Source: Massilia sp. PDC64 (GTDB lineage: Bacteria; Pseudomonadota; Gammaproteobacteria; Burkholderiales; Burkholderiaceae_D). From it: a stretch of 64,000 bases of DNA. The notes under the pieces were generated by a model. It ran no database searches and had not been told where the DNA came from. It worked only from the letters and a program-made list of their open reading frames with translations. The first letter of the stretch is position 1. Each line of letters opens with the position of its first letter. The DNA lies in NCBI RefSeq assembly GCF_900101265.1, contig NZ_FMZS01000018.1, forward strand, positions 60,631 through 124,630, in the 5' to 3' direction. Shown piece after piece: positions 25,051-33,713 of this stretch. A program made the translations under genes and the position numbers.

Positions 25051-25826
25051 GCTGGTTCTCCGGATGGTGCGGCGCCCGCCACGAGGTCGAGCGCAAGATG
25101 TTGGTCGCGGGTGCCGAGGTAGCCGCGCAGGAGCACGGCGCCGTCCGCGGTGCGGGCCGCCAGCGGGTGGTCGGCGAGCGTGTCGAGCCGGATCACGTCG
25201 CCCGGGGCCAGCGCGACGAGGCTGCCCAGGTTCACGGTGGCGCGGCCGGCGTCGACCGTCAACTTCACCGTTTGGCCGGCCAGCAGCGCGCGGTAGTCGG
25301 CCGGCGGGAGGGCCGGCGCGGACATGGCCGGCGCGCCCGCGAACCGGAGGACGGCGGCGTGGTCGAGCAGCAGGCCGACGGCGTGGCGCTCGAATTTCAC
25401 GTCGACGACGACCGCGCCGGAACCCTGCGCGCGCAGCGCCGCGGGCACCGCCGTGTCCTCGCTGCGGTCGTGGCGCGGCCCGAATACGGCGGCGCCCAGT
25501 GCCGTCTGCAGGGCGTCCAACGCGGCCTCGGAAGCCGCGGCCGCCAGCGTGGCGGCACCACCCGCGCGGTCGTGGCCGGACGCGAACATCGCGCCTTGCA
25601 GCGCGGCGCGCAAGCCGTCGGGCCAGCCCAGCCAGGCGGCCGCGCCGGTGCCCGTCAGGCACGCGCGGCATGCCGGCAGCGCGGGGCCGTCCCACGCACG
25701 CCGGCACGTCACGGACGGCTGCGCCACGCCCCAGTCGCGGCTCCACGCCGCGACGGCCGCCTCGATGGGCGCGCGCACGGCCGCGAGGACACCGTCGGCA
25801 AGCAGCGCGTAGGTCCTCGCCATCAT
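25047..25826 (-). CDS. fliM: Short FliM/SctQ-like C-ring protein
   Basis: A 259-residue protein, shorter than usual FliM (about 330). Only the C-terminal ~75 residues look clearly like a SpoA domain (LLAGQTVKLTVDAGRATVNL, then ALAPGDVIRLDTL). The N-terminal 180 residues are Ala-rich and divergent. The FliM start motif that binds CheY-P (SQxEIDALL) is absent; the protein begins MMARTYALLADGV. It therefore resembles SctQ-type proteins of injectisomes in being a C-ring or sorting-platform subunit without chemotaxis input. Assignment as fliM rests on the SpoA domain, its position before fliN, and coupling to flgE and fliN by ATGA overlaps. Confidence 0.75.
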   Translation of the reverse strand: MMARTYALLADGVLAAVRAPIEAAVAAWSRDWGVAQPSVTCRRAWDGPALPACRACLTGTGAAAWLGWPDGLRAALQGAMFASGHDRAGGAATLAAAASEAALDALQTALGAAVFGPRHDRSEDTAVPAALRAQGSGAVVVDVKFERHAVGLLLDHAAVLRFAGAPAMSAPALPPADYRALLAGQTVKLTVDAGRATVNLGSLVALAPGDVIRLDTLADHPLAARTADGAVLLRGYLGTRDQHLALDLVAGAAPSGEPA

Positions 25827-27016
25827 CCGCGGCCCTTCATGTCGAACAGTTGCTGGATCATGTCATTGGCGGTGCTGATCACGTGCGACGAGGCCTGGTA
25901 GCCGCGCTGCATCAGGATCAGGTTGCCGAATTCCTCGGCCAGGTCGACGTTCGACCCTTCGCGGTGGCCCGGCGACAGCGTGCCGAACGATTCGGCACCG
26001 GCGTGGCCGTAGCGCACGGGGGCGCCGCTGCGTTTTTCGAACAGGCTGCCCGAGACCTCCTGCAGGTCGTCCTCGGTGGCGAACTGTGCCAGCGCCAGGC
26101 GCATGCCCTTCCCCGTCTGGTTGTTCGAGTAGCGCACCGTGACGGTGCCGTCGCTCGCGATGGCCTGGTCCGCGAGGACGCCGGGCGCATAGCCGTCCTG
26201 CGATGCGACGGCCAGCGTGGTCGACGTCAGCAGCGACGTGACGTCCTTCGAGAAGTCCAGCTTGACGTCGAACGCCGGCACGCCGGTGGCCGCGTACTTG
26301 AACGTGACGGCATCCTTGCCGCTGACGGGGAAGCCGCCGGCGAAGTTCAGCGTGCCGGTCCCCAGCGGCGTGGCGCCCGCTGCCGCGGCGGCATCCATGA
26401 CCGTCACGGTGTACTGGCCGGAACCGTTATCCTTGAACGACAGGTTCACGCTGTGGGTGCCGCCGTTCGCGTCGTAGATCGTCACGGCGTTGACGGTGGC
26501 GTCCACGGGCGGCACCGCGACCGTCGACGTCAGGTTGCCGCTCATCTTGACGCTCGTGGTCGCGTGCGGCTTGCTCTGGCCGAGGCCCTCGAGCGTCACG
26601 TCGACCAGCTTGCCGCCGCTGTCCAGTGCCTGCACCTTGTCGCCGGCACTGTTGACCAGCACGTTGCCGGCGTCGAAGCGGAAGTCGCCCGAGCGCGTAT
26701 ACAACAGTTCGTCGCCGCGCTTGACGACGAACATGCCGTTGCCGTCGACGGCCAGGTCGAGCGGATTGCCGGTGCTCTGGTCCACGCCGATGCGGAAGCT
26801 GAGCTTCGTCGCGATGGCTTCGACGCCGACGCCGGTGACGGTGTCCTGGCGCGGCGCGTACTGGCCGCCTCCGCCCTGCTCGAACAGCGCGCCGAACTGC
26901 AGCTGGGAGCTCTTGAAGCCAGGCGTGTTGACGTTGGCGAGGTTGTTGCCGACGATTTTCAGGCCTTGGGCATGGGTCATCAGGCCGGACGTGCCGATGT
27001 GGATGGTATCGAACAT
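25823..27016 (-). CDS. flgE: Flagellar hook protein FlgE
   Basis: A 397-residue axial protein of normal hook size. The N-terminal rod-family motif GNNLANVNTPGFKSS is near residue 23, the hook core includes DLAVDGNGMFVV near 90, and the C-terminal helix ends with SSHVISTANDMIQQLFDMK. FlgE is exported by the type III gate and polymerises into the hook under control of FlgD and FliK. It starts 9 nt after flgD stops. Its presence shows the machine is designed to extend beyond the rod. Confidence 0.95.
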   Translation of the reverse strand: MFDTIHIGTSGLMTHAQGLKIVGNNLANVNTPGFKSSQLQFGALFEQGGGGQYAPRQDTVTGVGVEAIATKLSFRIGVDQSTGNPLDLAVDGNGMFVVKRGDELLYTRSGDFRFDAGNVLVNSAGDKVQALDSGGKLVDVTLEGLGQSKPHATTSVKMSGNLTSTVAVPPVDATVNAVTIYDANGGTHSVNLSFKDNGSGQYTVTVMDAAAAAGATPLGTGTLNFAGGFPVSGKDAVTFKYAATGVPAFDVKLDFSKDVTSLLTSTTLAVASQDGYAPGVLADQAIASDGTVTVRYSNNQTGKGMRLALAQFATEDDLQEVSGSLFEKRSGAPVRYGHAGAESFGTLSPGHREGSNVDLAEEFGNLILMQRGYQASSHVISTANDMIQQLFDMKGRG

Positions 27017-27025
27017 GGTGGTTCC

Positions 27026-27430
27026 TCAGCGGATGTTGACGACCTGGGACAGGCTGACGTTGTTCTGGAACTGGCCGGACGACGTGGTGATCGTCATGAG
27101 GGGCGTCCCCGTGCTCAGGTCCAGCGCCGACACCTTCCCCGTCAGCATGAAGCCGTTCAGGTTGACGTCCACCGTCCGTCCGAGCATGCCGACCGACTGC
27201 ACCGACGACTCGACCGACAGCAGGCTGTCGATCTTCGTGTTCAGCTGGCGGCTTTGTTCCAGCGTCGCGAACTGCGCGATCTGCGCCACGAATTCCTCGT
27301 TGTCGATCGGCTTGAGCGGATCCTGGTTGTTCAGTTGCGCCGTCAGGATCTTCAGGAAGTCCTGGATGCTGATGTTGGACGACTGCGACGTCGTGCCGGC
27401 GCCGATCGCGGCGCTCGAAGTGATGGCCAT
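27026..27430 (-). CDS. flgD: Short hook-cap protein FlgD
   Basis: A 134-residue protein; FlgD is usually about 220. The N-terminal scaffold region is well kept (DFLKILTAQLNNQDPLKPID, then AQFATLEQS), as is the part around LGRTVDVN. The C-terminal Ig-like portion of ordinary FlgD is missing. FlgD caps the growing hook; short forms with only the scaffold and a small beta domain are known in some systems. Its start overlaps the fliK stop by one base (TGATG). Confidence 0.9.
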   Translation of the reverse strand: MAITSSAAIGAGTTSQSSNISIQDFLKILTAQLNNQDPLKPIDNEEFVAQIAQFATLEQSRQLNTKIDSLLSVESSVQSVGMLGRTVDVNLNGFMLTGKVSALDLSTGTPLMTITTSSGQFQNNVSLSQVVNIR

Positions 27431-28383
27431 CAGATGGTTCCTTTCTCGATAATGGGCAGCGGTGCCGCCTCGGATGCCGTTGCCGGCTGTTCGTCGTCGC
27501 GCCGGTCCCCGTCGCGCACGGTCACGCGGCGGCCGTTCACCGTGAGGGCCGCCAACCGCGTTCCGCCGGCACCCAGTTCGGCGGCCAGCGCCGCGGCCAC
27601 CGTGCGCAGCCTCGCGCCGGTCAGCTCCGCGTCGCGGATGTAGGCCTGTACGCCATCGCTGCCGTGGAACAGGTGCAGCAGCTGCCGGCCGTATTCTTCG
27701 CCCGCCGCGGTCTCGTCTTCCCGGCCGGCGGCGGCGCCTTCGCTTGCCGCGGCCTCCTCCGGCGTCGCATCCGCCCCCGGTGTCGCGGCGAACGCGGACA
27801 GGAGACCGCGCGCCGCGGCCGGCGCCTCGGGTGCGGTCGCCGCCGCCTCCGCCGTCGCGGCCGTGGCGGCAACGGATGCGGGCGCAATGCCGGCGCCGGC
27901 CGGCATTGCGCCGGCAGGGGCGAAGGCCGTGTCCGTGCCGGTCGCACCGACCGTGGTCGCGGCCGTCGGCGCGCCCGCGAACGCCGTTCCGGTGCCCGAG
28001 GCGGCGCCCTGGCGCGGTCCGGCGTGTTGCGCCTGCGGGTGGTCATGCGCAGGCTGCGCCGCCGGACGCGCCGCAGCGGCCTGCGGCGCCCGGTCCGCGC
28101 CGGCGGCCTGCGGCTGCGCGGCCGCTGCGGAACGAACCGCGGGATGGGACGCAACCGGGGCGGCATGGCCGGCCACGGCCGGCGCCGTATCGTTCGCGCC
28201 GCTGTCCGCGCCGGCCGGTGCCGGCGGCTCCGCCGGACGCTGCGCGGGCGCCGCCGCCTGCTGGGCGAGCATCGCCTGTTCCAGTTCCGCCTTCCAGCGC
28301 TGTTCGCGCGCACCGGCATGCTGGCGGTCGAAGCGGGCCGCCGCGGGTGCCAGCGCCGCCGATGTATCAACCGTCGGATTCAT
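27430..28383 (-). CDS. fliK: Putative hook-length control protein FliK
   Basis: A 317-residue protein, extremely Ala/Pro-rich and low in complexity for the first ~230 residues, with a more ordered C-terminal ~80 residues (LLHLFHGSDGVQAYIRDAEL, then TRLAALTVNGRRVTV). FliK proteins are long disordered rulers with a C-terminal domain that flips the FlhB export switch. Sequence similarity is weak, so the call rests on composition and on position between fliJ and flgD. I chose the ATG at 28383, preceded by AGAAGG; an in-frame ATG at 28401 is also possible. Confidence 0.65.
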   Translation of the reverse strand: MNPTVDTSAALAPAAARFDRQHAGAREQRWKAELEQAMLAQQAAAPAQRPAEPPAPAGADSGANDTAPAVAGHAAPVASHPAVRSAAAAQPQAAGADRAPQAAAARPAAQPAHDHPQAQHAGPRQGAASGTGTAFAGAPTAATTVGATGTDTAFAPAGAMPAGAGIAPASVAATAATAEAAATAPEAPAAARGLLSAFAATPGADATPEEAAASEGAAAGREDETAAGEEYGRQLLHLFHGSDGVQAYIRDAELTGARLRTVAAALAAELGAGGTRLAALTVNGRRVTVRDGDRRDDEQPATASEAAPLPIIEKGTI

Positions 28384-28840
28384 GTTCAGCCCTTCTCCCA
28401 TGTAATACACTCCAGTGCTCGTCCGCCCCGTCGAGGTCCGTTTTCGCCCGCGCGCGCAGGAACGCGAGCCGCGCTTCGCCGCGATGCTCCTCGACCGCAT
28501 CGAGCGCGCGCCGTGCCGCCGCGACCCGCGCGACGACGGCGTCGCGCTCCGTCTCCAGCGCCGCGAGGCTGCCCGCCATCTCGGCCTCGCGCCTGCCGCC
28601 GTCCTGCAGGTAGCGGGCGAGCAGCGCGATGCGCTCGAGCCGCAGCGGCGCGCCGCCCGTCTGCCCGGCCAGCCAGTCGCTGCGCACCTGCGCCAGTTGC
28701 GCGCGCAGCCCGTCCAGCGCGGCGCGCTGCGCGGCGACGCGTTCGTTGTATCCGGCCAGTTCGGCCAGCAATTCGTCCACCGCCCAGCTGCGCGTCAACC
28801 GCAGCGGTTCGAGCGCGTAGCGGAAACGGCGCCCGCTCAT
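28367..28840 (-). CDS. fliJ: Flagellar export chaperone-escort protein FliJ
   Basis: A 157-residue, highly charged, all-helical coiled-coil protein beginning MSGRRFRYALEPLRLTRSWA. FliJ binds in the centre of the FliI hexamer and links it to FlhA. Size, coiled-coil character and position right after fliI (ATGA overlap) support the call. It overlaps the start of fliK by about 17 nt. A much longer open frame covering this region is mostly a shadow of fliI and fliH. Confidence 0.85.
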   Translation of the reverse strand: MSGRRFRYALEPLRLTRSWAVDELLAELAGYNERVAAQRAALDGLRAQLAQVRSDWLAGQTGGAPLRLERIALLARYLQDGGRREAEMAGSLAALETERDAVVARVAAARRALDAVEEHRGEARLAFLRARAKTDLDGADEHWSVLHGRRAEHESDG

Positions 28841-30147
28841 GCGGCAGTCTCCGCGACCAGCTCGCGCAGCCGCGCCAGCGCCTGCGCGCGCGTCGCAGGT
28901 TCGTCCACCGCCTGGCGCAGGAAGGCGCGCAGGTGCGGGAACGCCTGTACGGCGCGGTCGATGGCGGGGTTGCTGCCGGCGCGATAGGCGCCCATGTCCA
29001 GCATCTGGCGGTTGCGCTCGTAGGTCGCCAGCAGTTCGACCGCGGCCGTCATCGTCGCGCGCTCTTCGCGGCTCGCCAGCTGGCCGGCGAGACGGCTGGC
29101 GCTCTGCAGCACGTCGATCGCCGGAAAATGGCCTTCGTGCGCCAGTTCGCGCGACAGCATGATGTGGCCGTCGAGCGTGGCCCGCACGATGTCGGACACG
29201 GGCTCGTTGAAGTCGTCCCCTTCCACCAGCACCGTGTACAGGGCCGAGATGGCGCCGGTACCGGTGGCGCCGCAGCGCTCGCACAGGGCGGGAATGTCGT
29301 TGAACACGGACGGCGTGTAGCCGCGCGCCGTCGGCGGTTCGCCCGCCGCCAGGCCGATCTCGCGGCGCGCCATGGCGAAGCGCGTGATCGAATCCATCAT
29401 CAGCAACACCTGCGCGCCCTCGTCGCGGAAATACTCGGCGATCGCCGTGGCGGCATGGGCCGCGCGCAGGCGCACCAGCGCCGGCTGGTCCGACGTGGCC
29501 ACCAGCACGACGCTGCGGCGCAGGCCCTCCTCGCCCAGCTGCTCCTCGACGAATTCGCGCACTTCGCGTCCGCGCTCGCCGATCAGCGCGATCACGTTGA
29601 CGTCGGCCGTCACGCGCCGCGCCAGCATGCCGAGCAGCGTACTCTTGCCCACGCCGCTGCCCGCGAAGATGCCGACGCGCTGGCCGCGCCCGAGCGGCAG
29701 CAGGCTGTCGAGTGCCCGGATCCCGGTCTCGAGCGGCTGCGCGATCGGCGGCCGCGTCAGCGGATTGATCGGTGCCGCATGGAGGCTGCGCGGCACCAGC
29801 GCCTGCGGCGCGGGCTTGCCGTCCAGCGGTACGCCGAACGGATCGATGACGCGGCCCAGCAGCGCCGGGCCGACGCCGATGCCCGGCGGCGTGCCGCTGG
29901 CGACGACCTCGTTGCCGGCGCCGATGCCGCGCGGATCGCCGTAGGGCATCAGCACGACGCGGCCCGGACGCAGGCCGACGACCTCGGCCAGCAGGCGCCC
30001 GCCGCCGTCCAGCGGCAGCTCGCACAGTTCGCCGAGCGCGGCCGCCGGTCCGGCGGCTTCGATGCTGTGCCCCGTCACCGCCAGCACCTTGCCGCTGCGT
30101 CGCGTCAGTTCGGCCGTGCGCACCGCGTCCACATACGCCTGCATCAT
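28837..30147 (-). CDS. fliI: Flagellar export ATPase FliI
   Basis: A 436-residue F1-type ATPase of normal size. The Walker A loop is GIFAGSGVGKSTLL near residue 157, the Walker B region is VLLMMDSITRFAMA, and the catalytic stretch ALIGERGREVREFV is present. FliI powers early steps of export together with FliH and FliJ. Start at 30147 (MMQAYVDAVR) overlaps the fliH stop by ATGA; the longer upstream frame is a shadow. All catalytic motifs are intact. Confidence 0.96.
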   Translation of the reverse strand: MMQAYVDAVRTAELTRRSGKVLAVTGHSIEAAGPAAALGELCELPLDGGGRLLAEVVGLRPGRVVLMPYGDPRGIGAGNEVVASGTPPGIGVGPALLGRVIDPFGVPLDGKPAPQALVPRSLHAAPINPLTRPPIAQPLETGIRALDSLLPLGRGQRVGIFAGSGVGKSTLLGMLARRVTADVNVIALIGERGREVREFVEEQLGEEGLRRSVVLVATSDQPALVRLRAAHAATAIAEYFRDEGAQVLLMMDSITRFAMARREIGLAAGEPPTARGYTPSVFNDIPALCERCGATGTGAISALYTVLVEGDDFNEPVSDIVRATLDGHIMLSRELAHEGHFPAIDVLQSASRLAGQLASREERATMTAAVELLATYERNRQMLDMGAYRAGSNPAIDRAVQAFPHLRAFLRQAVDEPATRAQALARLRELVAETAA

Positions 30148-31046
30148 GCCTCCCCTGCCGCCGTGCCGCGCTGCGCACGCGCCGCGCGCAGCGCCCCGCG
30201 CAAGCGTTCGAGCTGCAGTTCGAGGCGCGCATCGAGGGTGCCCTGCGCGCTCTCGACGATGCAGCCGCCCAGGGCGACGGCCGGGTCGCCGCGCAGCGTC
30301 CAGCGGGAGTCGGCGGCGTGCCCGGCCAGCCACGCCGCATCCTGCGGGTGCAGGCGGATGTGCAGGGCCTGCGCATCGCGGACCTGCGCCGCCGCGGACC
30401 GCACCATCGCCAGCGCGCCTTCGCGGCTGACGGCCAGCTCGCCGGCCAGCCGGCAGATTGCCGTCCACGCCACGTCGACCAGCATGTCCTCGTGGCGCCC
30501 CAGCGCATCCGCGGACGCGTCGGCCAGCGCACGCGCCAGGTCGTCGAGCTGCGCCAGGCGCGCCGCGGCGGCGGCAGCGGCATCGTCCCGGCCTGCGGCG
30601 CTCCCGCGCGCGAGGCCGTCCTCGTAGCCGCGCCGGGCGGCCGCGTCGTGCGCGTCCTGCAACGCCGCCTCGTGGGCGCGCACGGCCTCCTCGTGTGTGC
30701 GCTGGGCGGCCTGCAACGCGCGCTCGCGCCGCTCCAGGTCCGCGCGCATGCCGTCCAGGCGTGCCCGTGCCGCCGCTTCCTGCGCCTCCCATTCGCGCCG
30801 GCGGGCTTCCGCCTCCTCCAGCACGGCACGGGCACGCGCCAGCGCCGCGGCGGCCTCCGCCTCCATCCCGGCCGGCGTGGGCGCGGGAGCGAGTGCAGGG
30901 GGCGGTGCCGCGGGCACCTCCTCCACCACGGGGACCGGCGCCGCCGGGACGATCGTCTCCACGGGCAGGGGTACCTGCGTGCTACCCGGCCGGCCCAGTG
31001 TCCGGCGCGCGGTCGTGACGGCGGCGGCGCGGATTATCGGGTCCAT
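30144..31046 (-). CDS. fliH: Export ATPase regulator FliH
   Basis: A 300-residue protein with a Pro/Ala-rich N-terminal region (about 1-60), a long charged coiled coil (60-150), and a C-terminal domain with ARRGYEDGLARG followed by helices (LARALADASADALGRHED) and ending with beta strands (LHIRLHPQD, GGCIVES). FliH holds FliI inactive and anchors it to FliN. Layout and gene order between the fliG-like gene and fliI are standard; length is slightly above the common 230-260. Its start overlaps the fliG-like stop. Confidence 0.88.
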   Translation of the reverse strand: MDPIIRAAAVTTARRTLGRPGSTQVPLPVETIVPAAPVPVVEEVPAAPPPALAPAPTPAGMEAEAAAALARARAVLEEAEARRREWEAQEAAARARLDGMRADLERRERALQAAQRTHEEAVRAHEAALQDAHDAAARRGYEDGLARGSAAGRDDAAAAAAARLAQLDDLARALADASADALGRHEDMLVDVAWTAICRLAGELAVSREGALAMVRSAAAQVRDAQALHIRLHPQDAAWLAGHAADSRWTLRGDPAVALGGCIVESAQGTLDARLELQLERLRGALRAARAQRGTAAGEA

Positions 31047-31552
31047 GGCATTGTCACCAGGCGCAGCCAGGCCGGGCGCCGCCGCCCGGCGTGCGTGGCG
31101 CCGTCCTGCGCCGCCGGTGCCGCCGCGGGAAGCTGCCCGAGGCGGGCGCGCAGGGCGTCGGCGAGGAAGGCCGCGCGGGCCGGCGCCACCGGGCCATCGG
31201 GCGCGGCGGCGCGCATCTGCTCGCGCCGCGCACCGCTCTGCAGCGCCAGGTAGTCGTTACGCCAGCGCCACGGCGCGATCGACAGCACCTGGGCCACCAG
31301 CGCTGCCGGCTCGCCCTGCAGCAGCAGGTGCACGTCCGCGGCGCGCGCGTCCGCGAGCGCATCTGCATGTGCATGCGCGGCACGCGGCAACAGTTCCGCC
31401 GCCTCGGTCGTTGCGAAACCCAGTTCGTCCAGTTCGGCCAGGTAGCCGCGCAGGATCTGCCGGTCGTCTTCCGGCAGCTCGGCGAGGACCAGCGCGCGGT
31501 CCGCTTCGGTCAGCGCGTGCAGGGCCACCGCAGCCTGGCGGTGCCCGCTCAC
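31034..31552 (-). CDS. fliG: Truncated FliG-like protein without torque domain
   Basis: A 172-residue protein in the fliG position, against about 330 for normal FliG. I chose the GTG at 31552, which overlaps the fliF stop (GTGA). The first ~45 residues resemble FliG_N, which binds FliF (AAVALHALTEADRALVLAEL). Residues ~80-125 resemble the start of the FliG middle domain (GEPAALVAQVLSIAP). The C-terminal domain with the charged helix that meets the MotA stator is missing; the protein ends in an Arg-rich tail. It may link the MS-ring to the FliM/FliN-like ring for export only. It also resembles SctK-type adaptors in size, so the name is tentative. Confidence 0.65.
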   Translation of the reverse strand: MSGHRQAAVALHALTEADRALVLAELPEDDRQILRGYLAELDELGFATTEAAELLPRAAHAHADALADARAADVHLLLQGEPAALVAQVLSIAPWRWRNDYLALQSGARREQMRAAAPDGPVAPARAAFLADALRARLGQLPAAAPAAQDGATHAGRRRPAWLRLVTMPWTR

Positions 31553-32979
31553 TTGGGCACCCCATTGCCCGGCGCGCCCGCGATCCACTGGCGGATGTCG
31601 GACACCATGCGGGCGCGCTCGTCGGCCGTCAGCCGGGCCGGCACCGCGACGGTTGGCGGCGCCGGGCGCCGGCGCAGCAGCCGCACCGCCAGCGCGAGCA
31701 GCGCCAGCGCGGCGACCGCGGCAAGGACGACGGGCACGATCCTGCCGGCGTCCAGGGCCGGCCGCGCCTCGGGTGCCGCGGCGGGCGCCGGTGCGGGCGG
31801 CGCTTCCTGCAGCGCGCGGGCGCCGATCTGTTCGAACTGCGACATCGGATACACGACGACGGCATCGCCGCGCGCCTCGTTGAAGCCCACGGCCAGCATC
31901 ACGACTTCCTTCAGCTTGGCCACCTGGTCTTCGTTCAGGTGCTGGCGCATCAGCACGGCGACCGTCATGCGCCGGATGCTGCCGCTGCCCGGCACCAGCT
32001 GCTCGACGCGGCGGCCGACCTGGTAATCGGCCTCGGTGGTCGTGTTGCCCGGGGTGCGCGGCAGCGTGCCGGCCGCCTGCTCGCCCGTGTCGCTCAGCGT
32101 GCGCCGCTCGCGCACGACCACGCCCACCGCGCCGCCCGCCTGCGCCCTGGCCGGCAGCACCTCCTCGGTGGTCACGCGGCTCTGGTCCAGGTTCAGCGCG
32201 ACGTCGACGCTGGCGACGGCCACGTCCGGACCGAAGCTGCGGTCGAGCACCTCGCTCACCTTCTTCGCCAGGTATTCCTCGGTGCCGCGCTTGGCCTCCA
32301 GCGCCGCGGTGCCGCCGTCGGCCGTGCCGTCCACGGCGGCATTGCGCGTCAACGCGACGCCGTGCTGGTTCAGCACCGTCACGTCGGCGCTGGCGATGTC
32401 CGGCACGGACGCCGCCACCAGGCGCTGGATGCCGGCCACCTGCTCCGGTGCGAGCATGCGGTCGCGCTTCATCGTCAGCGTGACCGATGCCTTGGGCCGC
32501 GTCAGCGCTTTCTTGAACAACCCCTGCTCCGGGATCGCCAGGTGCACGCGCGCCGCCTGGACGTCGTCGATCGCGAGGATGGTCCGGGTCAGCTCGCCCT
32601 GGATGGCGCGCTGGTAGTTCACCTTCTGGACGAATTCCGTCATGCCGAAATCGGCATTGTTGAAGACCTCGAAGCCGACCGCGCCGTGCAGCGGCATCTC
32701 CTTGCCCATCAGTTTAAGGCGCGTCTTGTACACCAGGTCCTTGGGGACGAGGATCGTCGCGCCGCCGTCGGCCAGGCGATAGGGCGTCTTGAGCTTGTCC
32801 AGCTCCGCAGTCATCGCGGCCGCGTCGGCGGCGGTGACGTCCGAGAACAGGACCTGGTAGTCGGCACGGTAGGCCCATACGCCCAGCCCCGCCGCCAGGC
32901 AGACGATCAATACCACACCGGCCACGAGTCCGAACCGGGCCCGCGGGGCCAACGCTTTCCAGCTGTCTGCAATCACCAT
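31549..32979 (-). CDS. fliF: MS-ring protein FliF
   Basis: A 476-residue protein, somewhat shorter than the usual ~550. Membrane segments lie near residues 18-38 and 420-440. The periplasmic ring-building motifs are present: YQVLFSDV, VNYQRAIQGELTRTI, RVHLAIPEQGLF and the second ring domain (VTLTMKRDRML). The cytoplasmic C-terminus (DIRQWIAG) keeps the FliG-binding type of ending. FliF forms the base of the basal body that houses the export gate. It is coupled to the next gene by a GTGA overlap. Confidence 0.94.
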   Translation of the reverse strand: MVIADSWKALAPRARFGLVAGVVLIVCLAAGLGVWAYRADYQVLFSDVTAADAAAMTAELDKLKTPYRLADGGATILVPKDLVYKTRLKLMGKEMPLHGAVGFEVFNNADFGMTEFVQKVNYQRAIQGELTRTILAIDDVQAARVHLAIPEQGLFKKALTRPKASVTLTMKRDRMLAPEQVAGIQRLVAASVPDIASADVTVLNQHGVALTRNAAVDGTADGGTAALEAKRGTEEYLAKKVSEVLDRSFGPDVAVASVDVALNLDQSRVTTEEVLPARAQAGGAVGVVVRERRTLSDTGEQAAGTLPRTPGNTTTEADYQVGRRVEQLVPGSGSIRRMTVAVLMRQHLNEDQVAKLKEVVMLAVGFNEARGDAVVVYPMSQFEQIGARALQEAPPAPAPAAAPEARPALDAGRIVPVVLAAVAALALLALAVRLLRRRPAPPTVAVPARLTADERARMVSDIRQWIAGAPGNGVPK

Positions 32980-32985
32980 CTACTC

Positions 32986-33291
32986 CTACACCTGCATCCG
33001 CATGACTTCCTGGTAGGCGTCCAGCAAGCGGTTCCTGACCTGGGCCAGCAACTGGAAGGACAAGCGCGCCTCCTCCAGGTGGATCATCACGTCGTGCAGG
33101 CTGGGGCCGGTGCCGAGGGCGACCTGGCGCACCTCGCTGTCGGCCTTCACCAGCGTACCGTTGACGGCGTTGATACCGTCGGTCAGCCAGGTGGCGAACC
33201 CCGGCGCCGCCTGCTGCGCGGGCGCCAGCGACGGCAGTTTCTCGGCCGCCGGCAGGATGGCCGACAGGCTGACGGGATCGACGCTCATCAC
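32986..33291 (-). CDS. fliE: MS-ring/rod adaptor FliE
   Basis: A 101-residue small protein with the FliE C-terminal helix pattern (SLHDVMIHLEEARLSFQLL, then VRNRLLDAYQEVMRMQV). FliE is the first protein exported and joins the MS-ring to the FlgB-C rod. Start overlaps the flgC stop. Length and context are normal. Confidence 0.93.
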   Translation of the reverse strand: MMSVDPVSLSAILPAAEKLPSLAPAQQAAPGFATWLTDGINAVNGTLVKADSEVRQVALGTGPSLHDVMIHLEEARLSFQLLAQVRNRLLDAYQEVMRMQV

Positions 33292-33713
33292 TGGCCTCCG
33301 ATGTCGAGGGCGCGCGCGGCCATGGTCCGGGCCGCGTTCATCGCGGTGACGTTGGCTTCGTAGGCGCGCAGCGCCGTGTTCAGGTTCACCATCTCGGCAA
33401 CGTGGTCGACGCCCGGATAGGCGACCATGCCCTGGGCGTTCGCATACGGATGGCCGGGCTCGTAGACCATGCGCGGCGCGGCATCCTGCGGCACGACCGC
33501 GGTGCGCACGCCGCCCGGGCCGGCCATGCGGGCGAACTGCGTGCCGAAGCCGGCCGCCGGCGCCTGCGTGATGACCCGTTGCGGCCGGTAGACCTGGTCG
33601 GGCGACGGGGCCGCGGCATGCATGTTGGCGAGGTTCAGGGCGGTGACGTCCAGGCGCAGCTTCTCGGTCGCCATGCCGGCGGCGCTGATCTGGAAGGCGG
33701 CGTGGTAGTCCAT
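33288..33713 (-). CDS. flgC: Proximal rod protein FlgC
   Basis: A 141-residue rod protein. The N-terminal motif is partly degenerate (DVTALNLANMHAA instead of the usual NxANxxTxG form), while the C-terminal family pattern is intact (DHVAEMVNLNTALRAYEANV). It precedes fliE and follows flgB in the normal order. FlgC is a secreted axial protein of the proximal rod. Confidence 0.92.
   Translation of the reverse strand: MDYHAAFQISAAGMATEKLRLDVTALNLANMHAAAPSPDQVYRPQRVITQAPAAGFGTQFARMAGPGGVRTAVVPQDAAPRMVYEPGHPYANAQGMVAYPGVDHVAEMVNLNTALRAYEANVTAMNAARTMAARALDIGGQ

Noticed and set aside
24266..33363. Plus-strand frames of 888-1125 aa opposite flgE, fliI, fliH and fliF
   Set aside because: Composition is Arg/Ala/Pro-rich low complexity; no motif, and they cover many separate genes on the other strand.
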